This document shows, one piece after another, positions 1-8,351 of a DNA stretch of 64,000 nucleotides (positions are counted from its first letter, which is position 1; every line of letters starts with the position of its first letter). Both the position numbers and the translations under genes were made by a program. The stretch is from Filifactor villosus (GTDB taxonomy: Bacteria; Bacillota; Clostridia; Peptostreptococcales; Filifactoraceae): assembly GCF_042652965.1 (NCBI RefSeq), contig NZ_JBHSHL010000022.1, positions 124,001 to 188,000 on the forward strand, written 5' to 3'. The notes under the pieces were generated by a model. That model saw only the letters and a program-made list of their open reading frames with translations, made no database searches and was not told the DNA's origin.

Positions 1-369
1 GGTTCTGTTCCAATCGAAGGAATAGCCCGTCGCCTTGAGTTGTTCGGAAAAAATTTCGATGTTTCGATCGGTAACGTCGCGAGGATGTTCTCCGGTTTGC
101 ATCGCATAATTTTCCGTCGGCAGACCGAAGGCATCCCAACCAATGGGGAAGAGGACGTTGTATCCTTCCAATCTTCTCTTTCTGGAGAGCACTTCCAAAG
201 AAGTGTAGGCACGGATATGTCCGACGTGAAGTCCCGCACCTGAGGGATAGGGGAACTCGATCAGGTTATAGAACTTGGGTTTGGAAGGATCGATCTCCGA
301 TTTGAAAGTCTGATGATCTTCCCAATGTTTCTGCCATTTTTTTTCAATTTGATTCGGATTGTAATCCAT
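1..369 (-). CDS. leuS: Leucyl-tRNA synthetase, N-terminal 123 residues (cut by window edge)
   Basis: Charges tRNA-Leu with leucine in the cytoplasm. The reverse strand encodes a start MDYNPNQIEKKW, then the class I synthetase HIGH-type signature (FPYPSGAGLHVGHIRAYT) and WDAFGLPTENYAMQTGEHP, which is diagnostic of LeuRS. The ATG at 369 is preceded by an AAGGAGG-like site at 374-380. The gene runs off the left end, so about 85% of the protein is outside the window. It is controlled by the T-box leader just upstream, which fits a synthetase. Identification is very secure; only completeness is unknown. Confidence 0.95.
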   Translation of the reverse strand, partial: MDYNPNQIEKKWQKHWEDHQTFKSEIDPSKPKFYNLIEFPYPSGAGLHVGHIRAYTSLEVLSRKRRLEGYNVLFPIGWDAFGLPTENYAMQTGEHPRDVTDRNIEIFSEQLKATGYSFDWNRT

Positions 370-673
370 GGTAAAAACCTCCTTAAAAATAGAATAAAAC
401 ATAGGTGCCGCCTCGTATTCGACCAATGATACAAACTTTGAAAACGGTATAAAAAAACCTCCGTCTCCAAATATAGAGACGAAGGATCGCGGTACCACTC
501 TAATTGTCGGATGGATACATCCGACCGCTTAAACTATTTAACGCATAAGTTACGCCCGGGATTAGCCGGGTTGCTCCAAGACGAGTTCAAACCGTCCCAT
601 CGTCATCTTCCAGCAACCGATGACTCTCTGAGGATGATCGGGGTTCTACTACTTCTTATCACAGCAAATGTTA
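370..673 (-). promoter_or_regulatory. T-box leader of leuS
   Basis: On the minus strand the conserved T-box sequence AGAGTGGTACCGCG lies at 501-488. It is followed by a terminator stem (CCTTCGTCTC pairing with GAGACGGAGG) and a T-run at 457-451. Upstream is a Stem I-like region with the AGAGAG...GGTTGCTGG pattern (about 640-610). Known T-boxes sense uncharged tRNA; here it would be tRNA-Leu. A CTC triplet at 585-583 is a possible specifier, but I could not fold Stem I with certainty. Confidence 0.9.
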
Positions 674-679
674 CTACCT

Positions 680-708
680 ATGATAACAAACTATGTGCAG
701 GAAATCAA
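680..708 (-). promoter_or_regulatory. Promoter of the leuS T-box transcript
   Basis: TTGATT (708-703), a 17-nt spacer, then TATCAT (685-680) on the minus strand. This places the transcription start near 673, just before the Stem I region. Confidence 0.6.
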
Positions 709-858
709 CATAAAAGTAAAAATTGAAGTGAATTTCAGAGAGTTCACAACCGTTGACTTCCTCCGAGCGTTGAATATTTTGCATCATATAAAGCAAACTC
801 CCACCAAAATCTTCTTCCGATACGGCGGAACCTATGAAGGGAAATCGCAGACACAAAC

Positions 859-1845
859 CTATCCTTCGCGGTAGAAGAGCACGGGTTCCAAGTCCGAAGT
901 ATGGATCATTCGAACCTCCCCCTTCGCCTCCAAGTGGACCAGATGCGCCATTGCTTCTCCGCAGGCAAACCACTTCTGGTTGGGAGGAAAACTCTCGAAG
1001 TCCTTTGCACGAAAATCCCAGTGCATACGACTTGCGACTTCCGTGGCGGTCTTTTTGCCTCCGTCCGCGAGAATGTTTCGGATGTCGTTCAGCCTGTCCT
1101 CGTGATGAGCGATCAGCTCGTCGATCCTCTTCCTGTGATCGTGGACGACGACCCTGTGGGAAGGAAAGACGATATCGACATCCATCCGGTAGACCTTCTC
1201 CAGACTGTTCAGGTAAGTTCCCAAAATATCTCCGTATTCAAACCTCCAAAAGCTGATGTTCGGCGTGATCTTATCGAGAATGTGATCTCCGGAAAACAGA
1301 AGTTTGTGAGTTCTCTCGTACAAGGCGGTGTGATCCGGAGTATGTCCCGGGACCGAAATGACCTCAAGACGGTAATCGCCTACGGAGAGTACATCGCCTT
1401 CCTTGACGGGAATGATATCCACCGGATGTTTGGGTCCGTAGAGAACGGCGGGGTGGTGATCAAAAAAATGGCCGTCATTTTCAAGTCCCAAAAATTCGGG
1501 TCGGTATTGATGGGTCGTGAAATAGTCCTTGTTCGCCATAGAATTGATGTAGTCCGCATCAATCTTGCTGCAATAAATCTTTCCGCCGAAACGCTCCTGA
1601 AACTTGTAGCATAGACCCGTATGATCCGCATGTAAGTGAGTAAGATAGAGATCGACCCTTCCTGCTTGGAGAGAGAGTTCATCAAATTGAGCAAAGAAGG
1701 CCTCCTCACTTTCGGGATGGTCGAAGCCCGTGTCAATGACGAGAGATCGCTCCTCTCCCTTGATGATATAGGAATTGATGGACTTCAAGGGGGACTTGGG
1801 CAAAATCACATCTCCTGCGAAAATGTTTTTGTATAGTTCTTTCAT
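859..1845 (-). CDS. MBL-fold metallo-hydrolase
   Basis: A 328-residue cytoplasmic metallo-beta-lactamase-fold protein. The metal site motif THLHADHTG gives His70, His72, Asp74 and His75, and later PGHTPDHT and FSGDHIL supply the next His and Asp ligands. A C-terminal region with a winged-helix-like tail (EVASRMHWDF) resembles the LACTB2/glyoxalase-II-like subgroup, whose substrates vary. I chose the ATG at 1845 because AAAGGAG sits 7 nt upstream; an in-frame ATG at 1875 has no such site. It stands alone between leuS and the zinc operon. The substrate cannot be told from sequence. Confidence 0.8.
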   Translation of the reverse strand: MKELYKNIFAGDVILPKSPLKSINSYIIKGEERSLVIDTGFDHPESEEAFFAQFDELSLQAGRVDLYLTHLHADHTGLCYKFQERFGGKIYCSKIDADYINSMANKDYFTTHQYRPEFLGLENDGHFFDHHPAVLYGPKHPVDIIPVKEGDVLSVGDYRLEVISVPGHTPDHTALYERTHKLLFSGDHILDKITPNISFWRFEYGDILGTYLNSLEKVYRMDVDIVFPSHRVVVHDHRKRIDELIAHHEDRLNDIRNILADGGKKTATEVASRMHWDFRAKDFESFPPNQKWFACGEAMAHLVHLEAKGEVRMIHTSDLEPVLFYREG

Positions 1846-1928
1846 AGTTGGATTCTCCTTTGTAGTATTATTCATTTAAAACATTAATACCAAAGTATTG
1901 ACTCATAATTCGAGACATCGTCATACAA

Positions 1929-2032
1929 TCCGTTTTATACCGATGTTAAAATTCTTGAATATACTGATTTGAGCAACTTTCAGATTTTATAAACCCAAAG
2001 AAAAAATCAGGAGCTCGCCCTTGTGAGGTGCC
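1929..2032 (+). repeat. Family B repeat, partial copy
   Basis: Matches the right half of the ~145-bp family B elements (ATGTTAAAATTCTTGAATATACTG ... TCAGGAGCTCGCCCTTGTGAGGTG in outline) but lacks the left terminal GGAAACACCGCA. It looks like a decayed copy. Confidence 0.55.
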
Positions 2033-2291
2033 TCCTTAATCCGCGTATCTTATGGCCGCTCAAATAATTTTTGTATTTGTAGAGATGGACATAACCGCTC
2101 TTACATCGCAGAACAAAATGAAAATCGAACCGAAAGAAATACTGTGTAACCGTTTGAGGGAAAAACAGATCCTCATCGTTCGAAGAACGAAGATGTTCAC
2201 ACTCGATCAGACCGTTATCCCGTAAATCGACAACAAGCTCTGACGGAAAAATGCAATCGTTGGACAAGTGATTGGCATGGTCCGTCTTCAA
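2007..2291 (-). other. Doubtful 94-codon open frame
   Basis: An open frame lies on the minus strand between the MBL gene and zinT. No Shine-Dalgarno site precedes its ATG and its last codons run into the family B repeat. The predicted product has no signal peptide or motif I recognise. It may be a decayed gene or chance. The rest of 1846-2505 holds only the partial repeat and the direct repeats upstream of zinT. Confidence 0.15.
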
Positions 2292-2344
2292 AAAGGGTTT
2301 CTTTAAAGTTTTAATTTTTTTGTGAACAAGAATTCAAAAATGTC

Positions 2345-2402
2345 GATAAAACAGTTGAAAAATCAAGTGAACATTTTGATAAAAGCGTTGAAAACACAAG
2401 TT
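2345..2402 (+). promoter_or_regulatory. Two 33-bp-spaced direct repeats upstream of zinT
   Basis: GATAAAACAGTTGAAAAATC at 2345 is repeated as GATAAAAGCGTTGAAAACAC at 2378. The position about 100-160 bp before zinT suggests an operator or upstream control site, possibly for a zinc-responsive repressor. This is inference; no known Zur box is evident. Confidence 0.25.
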
Positions 2403-2505
2403 TACAGCAAAAAATAATGTTGATGAGTCACTATAGCTATGATACCCTACTTATGGATTAATTAACACTGATTTTCAATTATAAAAAACTATGGGAGGAT
2501 TGGAC

Positions 2506-3168
2506 ATGAAGAAGTTTGTAGCATTACTGGCAGTAGCGGCTTTATCCGTATCTTTGGCAGCCTGCGGAGGACAACAGGCAAGCAACGAACCGGCTCCGGC
2601 TGAGCAAACAGCAACCGAGCAACCTGCGGAACAGCCGGCAGAGCAACCTGCGGAGCAGGCAGCAGAGCAGATTTCCTTAGCGGACTGGGAAGGAACTTGG
2701 GACGATATGTCACTCTGGTTGGACCTTCCCGAAATTCAGGAAGCTTATAAGACCAAAGCGGACAAAGACGGAAAGACACCTGAGGAAGTTAAGGAAGGTC
2801 TTGTTCAAAGAAGAAGATGTGATTTTCACGGTATGGTCATAGAAGGAAACAAAATCAGCTTCTTGGACAATTGGGCTGCAAAGGACGGAAAAGAAACTCA
2901 GGCTGTGGAATACGAATTTGTGAAACAACACCTGATCGAAGGCGACGGAAGAACCACCGAATGGGATGAGTTCAAAGCCGTTACGGAAGGAGCCGCTTAT
3001 CCGGTGCTTGTTATGATGCCTGTACACGGAGAAGAAACCATGACTCACTTCCACCTGAGATACGGCGACAATGCGGAAGCTCTTATCAACATGGAAGAAA
3101 AATGGTATCCCACCTTTGTAAAACCGACTACGACAGTGGAACAAATGATTGCCGAAATCGCGGAATAA
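2506..3168 (+). CDS. zinT: ZinT-domain zinc-binding lipoprotein
   Basis: A 220-residue extracytoplasmic zinc-binding protein. It opens with a lipoprotein signal ending LAACG, then a low-complexity AEQPAEQPAEQ linker, then a ZinT/YodA domain (SLADWEGTWDDMSLWLDLPE ... TMTHFHLRYGD ... EKWYPTFVKP). The FHLRYG histidines and an upstream acidic/His cluster fit the family's metal site. GGGAGG precedes the ATG at 2506; an ATG at 2491 overlaps that site and is less likely. ZinT is known to help ZnuA capture zinc under starvation, and znuA follows 23 nt downstream. A zinc-repressed operon is therefore likely. Confidence 0.9.
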   Translation: MKKFVALLAVAALSVSLAACGGQQASNEPAPAEQTATEQPAEQPAEQPAEQAAEQISLADWEGTWDDMSLWLDLPEIQEAYKTKADKDGKTPEEVKEGLVQRRRCDFHGMVIEGNKISFLDNWAAKDGKETQAVEYEFVKQHLIEGDGRTTEWDEFKAVTEGAAYPVLVMMPVHGEETMTHFHLRYGDNAEALINMEEKWYPTFVKPTTTVEQMIAEIAE

Positions 3169-3191
3169 GAAGAATAAGTTAAGGAGAGACA

Positions 3192-4511
3192 ATGACGAAG
3201 AAGAGAAAATTCATACTTGTATTTTCCATCCTCGCAGCATTGTGTCTTAACGCTTGTACACCGAAAGAGACAGAACACAGCGGCAAACCCGTTGTCTATG
3301 TCTCTTTTTATCCTATATACGACTTGGTAAGTCAAGTTGCGGGAGACACGGTGGACGTTAGGACTTTTATGCCCATGGATAAGACTCCGCATCTTTGGGA
3401 ACCCACCCCCAGAGATATCAAACACCTCAAGGACGCCGACCTTCTGGTCGTAAACGGTGCCAACGTGGAGTCGTGGGTCGATCAGGTAAGAGAGAGTCTT
3501 CCCGAACTGAAGATCCTGACCCTCTCGGACTATGTCGAATTGATCAGTTACAAAGGAGCTGCGGTAACGGGAGACTTCCAGTATATGTGTCAGTACGATG
3601 CACAGGCGGATAAAGAGTATAAGATCGGTTTTGCCCACACTCACGAGGACATTATGAGGGTCACTTTTATAGACAACTCTTCGGGAATGGATTCCAAAGA
3701 ACTCATCAAGAAGGGGAAGCAGACCATGGAAAAACGAGGCAAACTCATACCCCAAAAAAGCGTGATCGAGGTCGAGGAGGGCAAGGTCTATAACCTTGAG
3801 ATGAGTCATGAACAAGGCGAGATCTTCTATAAGTTTCCCCAAAATGGAAGATGGGTTTTTATCAGCGACCGGATCTCCGAGCAGTTGTTGCCTTATGACC
3901 TGCAAGATTCTTCAACGGGCACCAACCTCGAGACCGAAGTCCTTTTGGAAGGTTCGACCTCCGGTTTGGACAAGATCACCTATGATCCCCACTCGTGGTT
4001 GTCCTTGGATAACTCAAAACTGTTTTTGAACGCCATCCATGACACCCTCTGTGAGCTCTATCCGGAACACACCAGAATGTATTATAAGAACAAGGTCAAA
4101 ACCGTCGATAAGATCAACGATTTGAAGGTCGAATATCAGCCGAAGTTTGCAGCCTTGGACAAAAAGGAGTTTATCACGACCCACTATGCCTATGAGTACC
4201 TGGCGAGGGAGTTCGGCTTGGTCCAGTTTCCTCTGCAAGGTCTTGTCTCTACGGAATCTCCGGGACTTAAAACGATAAGAAAGGCCATAGACTACTCTCA
4301 CAACAAGGGGATCAACACCATCTTCTATGAGTATGGCACCGACCCGAAGTCCGCAGCGACGCTTGCGGAAGAGATAGGAGGAGAGGCGGTCGGTCTGGCC
4401 TCGATGGAGTACAAGACGGATATGACAACGGATGAGAGCGTTCATTATCAAGATCTTATGAGGTACAATTTGGAACAGATCTATAAGTCGTTGACAAAGG
4501 AGGAAAGATGA
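3192..4511 (+). CDS. znuA: Zinc ABC transporter substrate-binding lipoprotein with inserted domain
   Basis: A 439-residue cluster A-I metal-binding protein. The signal peptide has lipobox LNAC with the lipidated Cys22. Likely metal ligands are His67 (DKTPHLWEP), His267 (YDPHSWLS), His331 (TTHYAYEYL) and Asp384 (EYGTDPKS), matching the ZnuA/TroA pattern. Family members are usually near 300 residues. The excess lies between about residues 120 and 258, where a ~135-residue segment with GFAHTHED and EMSHEQG replaces the usual His-rich loop. It overlaps znuC by 4 nt (ATGA), showing translational coupling. Zinc is the most likely substrate given zinT; manganese cannot be excluded. Confidence 0.88.
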   Translation: MTKKRKFILVFSILAALCLNACTPKETEHSGKPVVYVSFYPIYDLVSQVAGDTVDVRTFMPMDKTPHLWEPTPRDIKHLKDADLLVVNGANVESWVDQVRESLPELKILTLSDYVELISYKGAAVTGDFQYMCQYDAQADKEYKIGFAHTHEDIMRVTFIDNSSGMDSKELIKKGKQTMEKRGKLIPQKSVIEVEEGKVYNLEMSHEQGEIFYKFPQNGRWVFISDRISEQLLPYDLQDSSTGTNLETEVLLEGSTSGLDKITYDPHSWLSLDNSKLFLNAIHDTLCELYPEHTRMYYKNKVKTVDKINDLKVEYQPKFAALDKKEFITTHYAYEYLAREFGLVQFPLQGLVSTESPGLKTIRKAIDYSHNKGINTIFYEYGTDPKSAATLAEEIGGEAVGLASMEYKTDMTTDESVHYQDLMRYNLEQIYKSLTKEER

Positions 4512-5185
4512 ATCAAATAGAGATCAAAGACTTGGAATTCGGATATCGACAGGAATCGCTGCTTCGGGGCATCCATCTTTCGGTCCGAAAGGGAGATGTC
4601 GTTATGATCGTGGGAGAAAACGGTTCGGGGAAGTCCACCCTTTTGAAACTTCTTCTCGGAGAGCTGAACGCTCAAAAAGGAAGTATCAAACTGTTCGGCA
4701 GAGAACTTTCCTCGAACTCCTCCTTTAAAGAAGTCGGATATGTGCCTCAGGTCCAGAGCTTCAATCAGGTAACCTTTCCGATCACCGTCTTGGAACTGGT
4801 CGTCCTCAGCTTGTACAGGGAGTTCGGACCGATCAAGATACCGAGGAAGAAGCACAGGGAAAAAGCGATTGAACTTTTAAAGAAGATGGGGCTCGAAAAG
4901 TACATCCATACCCCCTTTAATGAACTGTCGGGAGGATTGAAACAAAGGACGATGATCACTCGGGCCCTGATGAATAAGCCCGAAATCCTGATCTTGGACG
5001 AACCGACCGCAGGCGTCGACAAGGAGAGCAAGAAGGAGTTTTTGAATTTGATCGAAAAACTCAACAAAGAGCAACACATTACCGTACTCATCGTTACACA
5101 CGAGGCGGGACTGATGAAGGAGCATATCACAAATACAAGGATATATGAAATGAGAGAGGGGCGGTTGGAAGATGTTGGAATTTAG
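4508..5185 (+). CDS. znuC: Zinc ABC transporter ATP-binding protein
   Basis: A 225-residue cytoplasmic ATPase that powers metal import. It has Walker A GENGSGKST, a Q-loop region, the ABC signature LSGGLKQR, Walker B LILDEPTAG and the switch His in VTHEAG. Its start overlaps the znuA stop and its end overlaps znuB by 14 nt, so the three are coupled. It belongs to the manganese/zinc/iron chelate ATPase group. Confidence 0.92.
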   Translation: MNQIEIKDLEFGYRQESLLRGIHLSVRKGDVVMIVGENGSGKSTLLKLLLGELNAQKGSIKLFGRELSSNSSFKEVGYVPQVQSFNQVTFPITVLELVVLSLYREFGPIKIPRKKHREKAIELLKKMGLEKYIHTPFNELSGGLKQRTMITRALMNKPEILILDEPTAGVDKESKKEFLNLIEKLNKEQHITVLIVTHEAGLMKEHITNTRIYEMREGRLEDVGI

Positions 5186-5978
5186 TTTTATGAGGAATGC
5201 TCTTATAGCGGGATTTTTTATCTCCGTCATGGTTCCTCTTATCGGAGTGATCATGGTAAACAGAAGGACCTCCATGGTCGGAGATGCACTCTCCCACACC
5301 TCACTTACGGGAGTCGGCATGGGACTGATCTTGGGCTTCGATCCCGTGATAGGAGCCGTGATCATCTGTATTGTCGCCGCCTTCATCATCGAAGGCATCC
5401 GCAAGAAATTTCCGCAGTACGGTGATATGGCAACTGCCGTTACGATGAGTACGGGGCTTGGGATTGCGGCGATTCTCTCGGACTTTGCACCGGGCGGAAA
5501 CGACTTTGAATCCTACCTCTTCGGGAGCATTTCCTCAGTGACCTCCTCGGATCTGCGAAACATCGTCATCATAGCCATTCCGGTCATCTGTGCCTCCCTC
5601 GTCTTCTACGCAAGCCTGCTCGACATTTCGATCGATGCCAACTTGGCTCGCCTTTCGGGAGTACCGGTAAAACGTATCAACTCGGTGTTCACCTTTCTCT
5701 CGGCGGTAACCATAGCCTTGGCATGCAAGGTCGTAGGTGCCCTTATGGTAGCCTCCCTGATCGTGCTTCCCGTCGCGACCGCCCTCATGGTTGCAAGAAG
5801 CTACAAACAGATTTTGCTCACATCTCTTGTTCTGGGAGTCATCTACACCATGGCGGGTATCGTAATCTCCTACTATGTAGATCTCAAACCCGGAGGTGCC
5901 ATCGTTATCAACGCTGTGATCGGAATGTTCCTTGTAACTGCAGGCAAACGACTGTTCAAAAAGAAGATGTCCGCCTAG
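5172..5978 (+). CDS. znuB: Zinc ABC transporter permease (ABC-3 family)
   Basis: A 268-residue membrane protein with about eight hydrophobic segments. It contains the ABC-3 hallmarks MVGDALSHTSLTGVGMG near the N-terminus and VGALMVASLIVLPVATA near the C-terminus. It forms the transmembrane channel for the ZnuA/ZnuC system. It is the last gene of the zinT-znuA-znuC-znuB operon. No clear intrinsic terminator follows before the argF promoter at 6068. Confidence 0.92.
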   Translation: MLEFSFMRNALIAGFFISVMVPLIGVIMVNRRTSMVGDALSHTSLTGVGMGLILGFDPVIGAVIICIVAAFIIEGIRKKFPQYGDMATAVTMSTGLGIAAILSDFAPGGNDFESYLFGSISSVTSSDLRNIVIIAIPVICASLVFYASLLDISIDANLARLSGVPVKRINSVFTFLSAVTIALACKVVGALMVASLIVLPVATALMVARSYKQILLTSLVLGVIYTMAGIVISYYVDLKPGGAIVINAVIGMFLVTAGKRLFKKKMSA

Positions 5979-6067
5979 GGAAAACAAAGCGTAAGACTTG
6001 GAATTACAGCGGACAGCCATATCCCGCACAGGATATGAAAAACGAGGATAAAACCGCTACAAAAAAA

Positions 6068-6096
6068 TTGACAAATACAGGGCCAAGTATTATACT
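6068..6096 (+). promoter_or_regulatory. Promoter of the ornithine carbamoyltransferase gene
   Basis: TTGACA, a 17-nt spacer, then TATACT. This is a near-consensus vegetative promoter ending 76 nt before the start codon. Confidence 0.85.
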
Positions 6097-6172
6097 AAAA
6101 ACGTAAGTGTAACTACTACTTCGGTAGTTATCAAAACAATAAAAAATTTAATCTTTTTTAGGAGGTAAAACC

Positions 6173-7171
6173 ATGCCAGTAAATTTGCAAGGAAGAAACT
6201 TTATTACATTAAAAGACTTTACACCGGATGAGATCAGATACTTATTAGACCTTTCCAGAGATTTGAAAGCAAAGAAAAGAGCAGGGATCAAAGGAGATCT
6301 TTTGGAGAGAAAGAATGTATGCCTGTTGTTCGAAAAAACATCTACAAGAACACGTTGTGCTTTTGAAGTCGGTGTAATGGATGAAGGCGGACAAGTTACT
6401 TTCTTGGGTTCTTCCGACAGCCAAATGGGTAAAAAAGAGTCCATCGAAGATACCGCAAAGGTATTGGGAAGATTCTATGACGGTATTGAATTCAGAGGAT
6501 TTAAGCAAGAAACTGTAGATATGTTGGCAGCTCATGCCGGAGTACCTGTATGGAACGGATTGACCGATCTCTACCATCCTACACAAATTTTGGCGGACTT
6601 CCTGACCGTAACCGAGCACGTTGCAAAACCGCTGAACAAAGTGAAGTTCGTATATGTTGGAGATGCAAGAAACAACATGGGTAACTCTTTGATGATCGGT
6701 GCTGCAAAAATGGGAATGGAGTTCCTTGCGATCGCACCGAAGGAATTGTGGCCTGCTCAAGACCTTGTAAATGAGATGAAAGAGGTTGCAAAAGAAACGG
6801 GAGCGACCATCAACTTCAGTGAAAGCGTTGACGATGTAAAAGGTGCTGACGTTATCTACACCGACGTTTGGGTATCCATGGGTGAAGAGGCTATGTTTGA
6901 AGAGAGAATCAAGCAATTGAAGCCTTACCAAGTAAATATGGATATGATCAAAAAGACGGAAAACGACAACGTGATCTTCCTTCACTGCCTGCCCTCCTTC
7001 CACGACCTTAACACCACCGTGGGAGCTGAGATCCATGAGAAATTCGGCTTGACGGAAATGGAAGTAACGGACGAAGTATTCAGAAGCAAGTATTCAAAAG
7101 TATTTGATGAAGCTGAAAACAGAATGCATACAATCAAAGCTGTTATGGTTGCTACGATCGGAAAACTGTAA
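6173..7171 (+). CDS. arcB: Ornithine carbamoyltransferase (probably catabolic)
   Basis: A 332-residue cytoplasmic enzyme interconverting ornithine plus carbamoyl phosphate and citrulline plus phosphate. It carries the carbamoyl-phosphate motif STRTR, the HPTQ loop, and the ornithine-binding FLHCLPSFHD motif. GGAGG lies 9 nt before the ATG. Carbamate kinase follows after a terminator. That pairing, as in arginine deiminase pathways, suggests it runs in the citrulline-breaking direction to make ATP; arginine deiminase and the antiporter are not in the window. Anabolic argF remains possible. Confidence 0.93.
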   Translation: MPVNLQGRNFITLKDFTPDEIRYLLDLSRDLKAKKRAGIKGDLLERKNVCLLFEKTSTRTRCAFEVGVMDEGGQVTFLGSSDSQMGKKESIEDTAKVLGRFYDGIEFRGFKQETVDMLAAHAGVPVWNGLTDLYHPTQILADFLTVTEHVAKPLNKVKFVYVGDARNNMGNSLMIGAAKMGMEFLAIAPKELWPAQDLVNEMKEVAKETGATINFSESVDDVKGADVIYTDVWVSMGEEAMFEERIKQLKPYQVNMDMIKKTENDNVIFLHCLPSFHDLNTTVGAEIHEKFGLTEMEVTDEVFRSKYSKVFDEAENRMHTIKAVMVATIGKL

Positions 7172-7196
7172 AATTACTATTCAATCAAAATAGAAG

Positions 7197-7225
7197 GGGG
7201 ACAGTTTAACTGTCCCCTTTTATTT
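7197..7225 (+). terminator. Intrinsic terminator after arcB
   Basis: An 8-bp perfect stem GGGGACAG/CTGTCCCC with a TTTAA loop is followed by TTTTATTT. It separates arcB from arcC and may only partly terminate. Confidence 0.85.
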
Positions 7226-7255
7226 CAATCACAGAAAATCGGAGGATAAACACAT

Positions 7256-8188
7256 ATGAAAAGAATCGTTGTCGCTCTTGGAGGAAACGCACTCGGAAAC
7301 AACCCCCAAGAACAAATGGAAAAAGTAAGACACACTGCAAAACCGATCGTAGACCTGATCGCAGAAGGAAACGAAGTCATCATTGCTCACGGAAACGGAC
7401 CTCAGGTAGGAATGATCAACCTCGCTATGGACACTGCAGCTAAAAGCGCTGCAAAAACAGCGGAGATGCCCTTCCCCGAATGTGGAGCGATGAGCCAGGG
7501 CTACATCGGCTACCATCTTCAAAATGCGATCAGAGAAGAACTCCTGAACAGAGGAATGAACAAACCGGTCGCAACCATCGTAACACAGGTCGTCGTAGAT
7601 CGAAACGACAGTGCCTTCCAAAACCCGACCAAACCGATCGGAGCCTTCTACACCAAAGAAGAAGCGGATAAAATCGTAGCGGAAAAAGGCGAAACCTTCA
7701 AAGAAGACGCAGGTCGCGGATACCGCAGAGTAGTACCTTCTCCGTTGCCGATCGACGTTACCGAAAAAGAGACGGTAAAAGCGTTGATTGATGCAGGACA
7801 GGTTGTTATCACCGTAGGAGGAGGAGGAATCCCCGTCTATGAAGAAGGAAACAAACTTATCGGAGTTCCTGCGGTCATCGACAAAGACTTCGCTTCCGCA
7901 AAACTTGCCGAGATCGTCGATGCCGACTACCTCATCATCTTGACGGCAGTCGAAAAAGTTGCGATCAACTTCGGAAAAGAAAACGAAGAGTGGCTGTCCG
8001 AGATCAACTTGGATAAAGCAAACCAATATATCGAAGAAGGACATTTTGCACCCGGCTCCATGTTGCCGAAGGTAAAAGCGGCAATGTCCTTTGCTCAGTC
8101 CAAAGAAGGAAGACGTGCACTCATCACCTCTCTTGAGAAGGCTGCTGAAGGAATTGAAGGAAAGACCGGAACCGTAATTGTGAAGTAA
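7256..8188 (+). CDS. arcC: Carbamate kinase
   Basis: A 310-residue cytoplasmic kinase that makes ATP from carbamoyl phosphate and ADP, releasing carbamate. The N-terminal VVALGGNALG, the substrate loop AHGNGPQVG and the late GRRALITSLEKA are typical of the amino-acid-kinase-fold carbamate kinases. GGAGG lies 10 nt before the ATG. The gene is followed by its own terminator and then a TrmB-type regulator. Together with the upstream carbamoyltransferase it forms the energy-yielding half of arginine/citrulline fermentation. Confidence 0.95.
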   Translation: MKRIVVALGGNALGNNPQEQMEKVRHTAKPIVDLIAEGNEVIIAHGNGPQVGMINLAMDTAAKSAAKTAEMPFPECGAMSQGYIGYHLQNAIREELLNRGMNKPVATIVTQVVVDRNDSAFQNPTKPIGAFYTKEEADKIVAEKGETFKEDAGRGYRRVVPSPLPIDVTEKETVKALIDAGQVVITVGGGGIPVYEEGNKLIGVPAVIDKDFASAKLAEIVDADYLIILTAVEKVAINFGKENEEWLSEINLDKANQYIEEGHFAPGSMLPKVKAAMSFAQSKEGRRALITSLEKAAEGIEGKTGTVIVK

Positions 8189-8203
8189 GAAAAAATCAAG
8201 TGC

Positions 8204-8232
8204 AGAGAGGGTGGCAAGCCCTCTCTTTTTGT
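8204..8232 (+). terminator. Intrinsic terminator after arcC
   Basis: AGAGAGGG pairs with CCCTCTCT around a 7-nt loop and is followed by TTTTTG. Confidence 0.88.
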
Positions 8233-8351
8233 AAAGTGCAAAGAACTCTTGCTTTGTTTGAAAAATGAGCATCAAAACGGTCGACTCGTACTCCGTGAGG
8301 GCTTTCGACCTTCTCGGGATAAGGGCTCGATCGAAGACGGTAGGAGAAATT

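Noticed and set aside
511..726. A 71-codon frame on the plus strand over the leuS leader
   Set aside because: The region is explained by the T-box RNA on the other strand.
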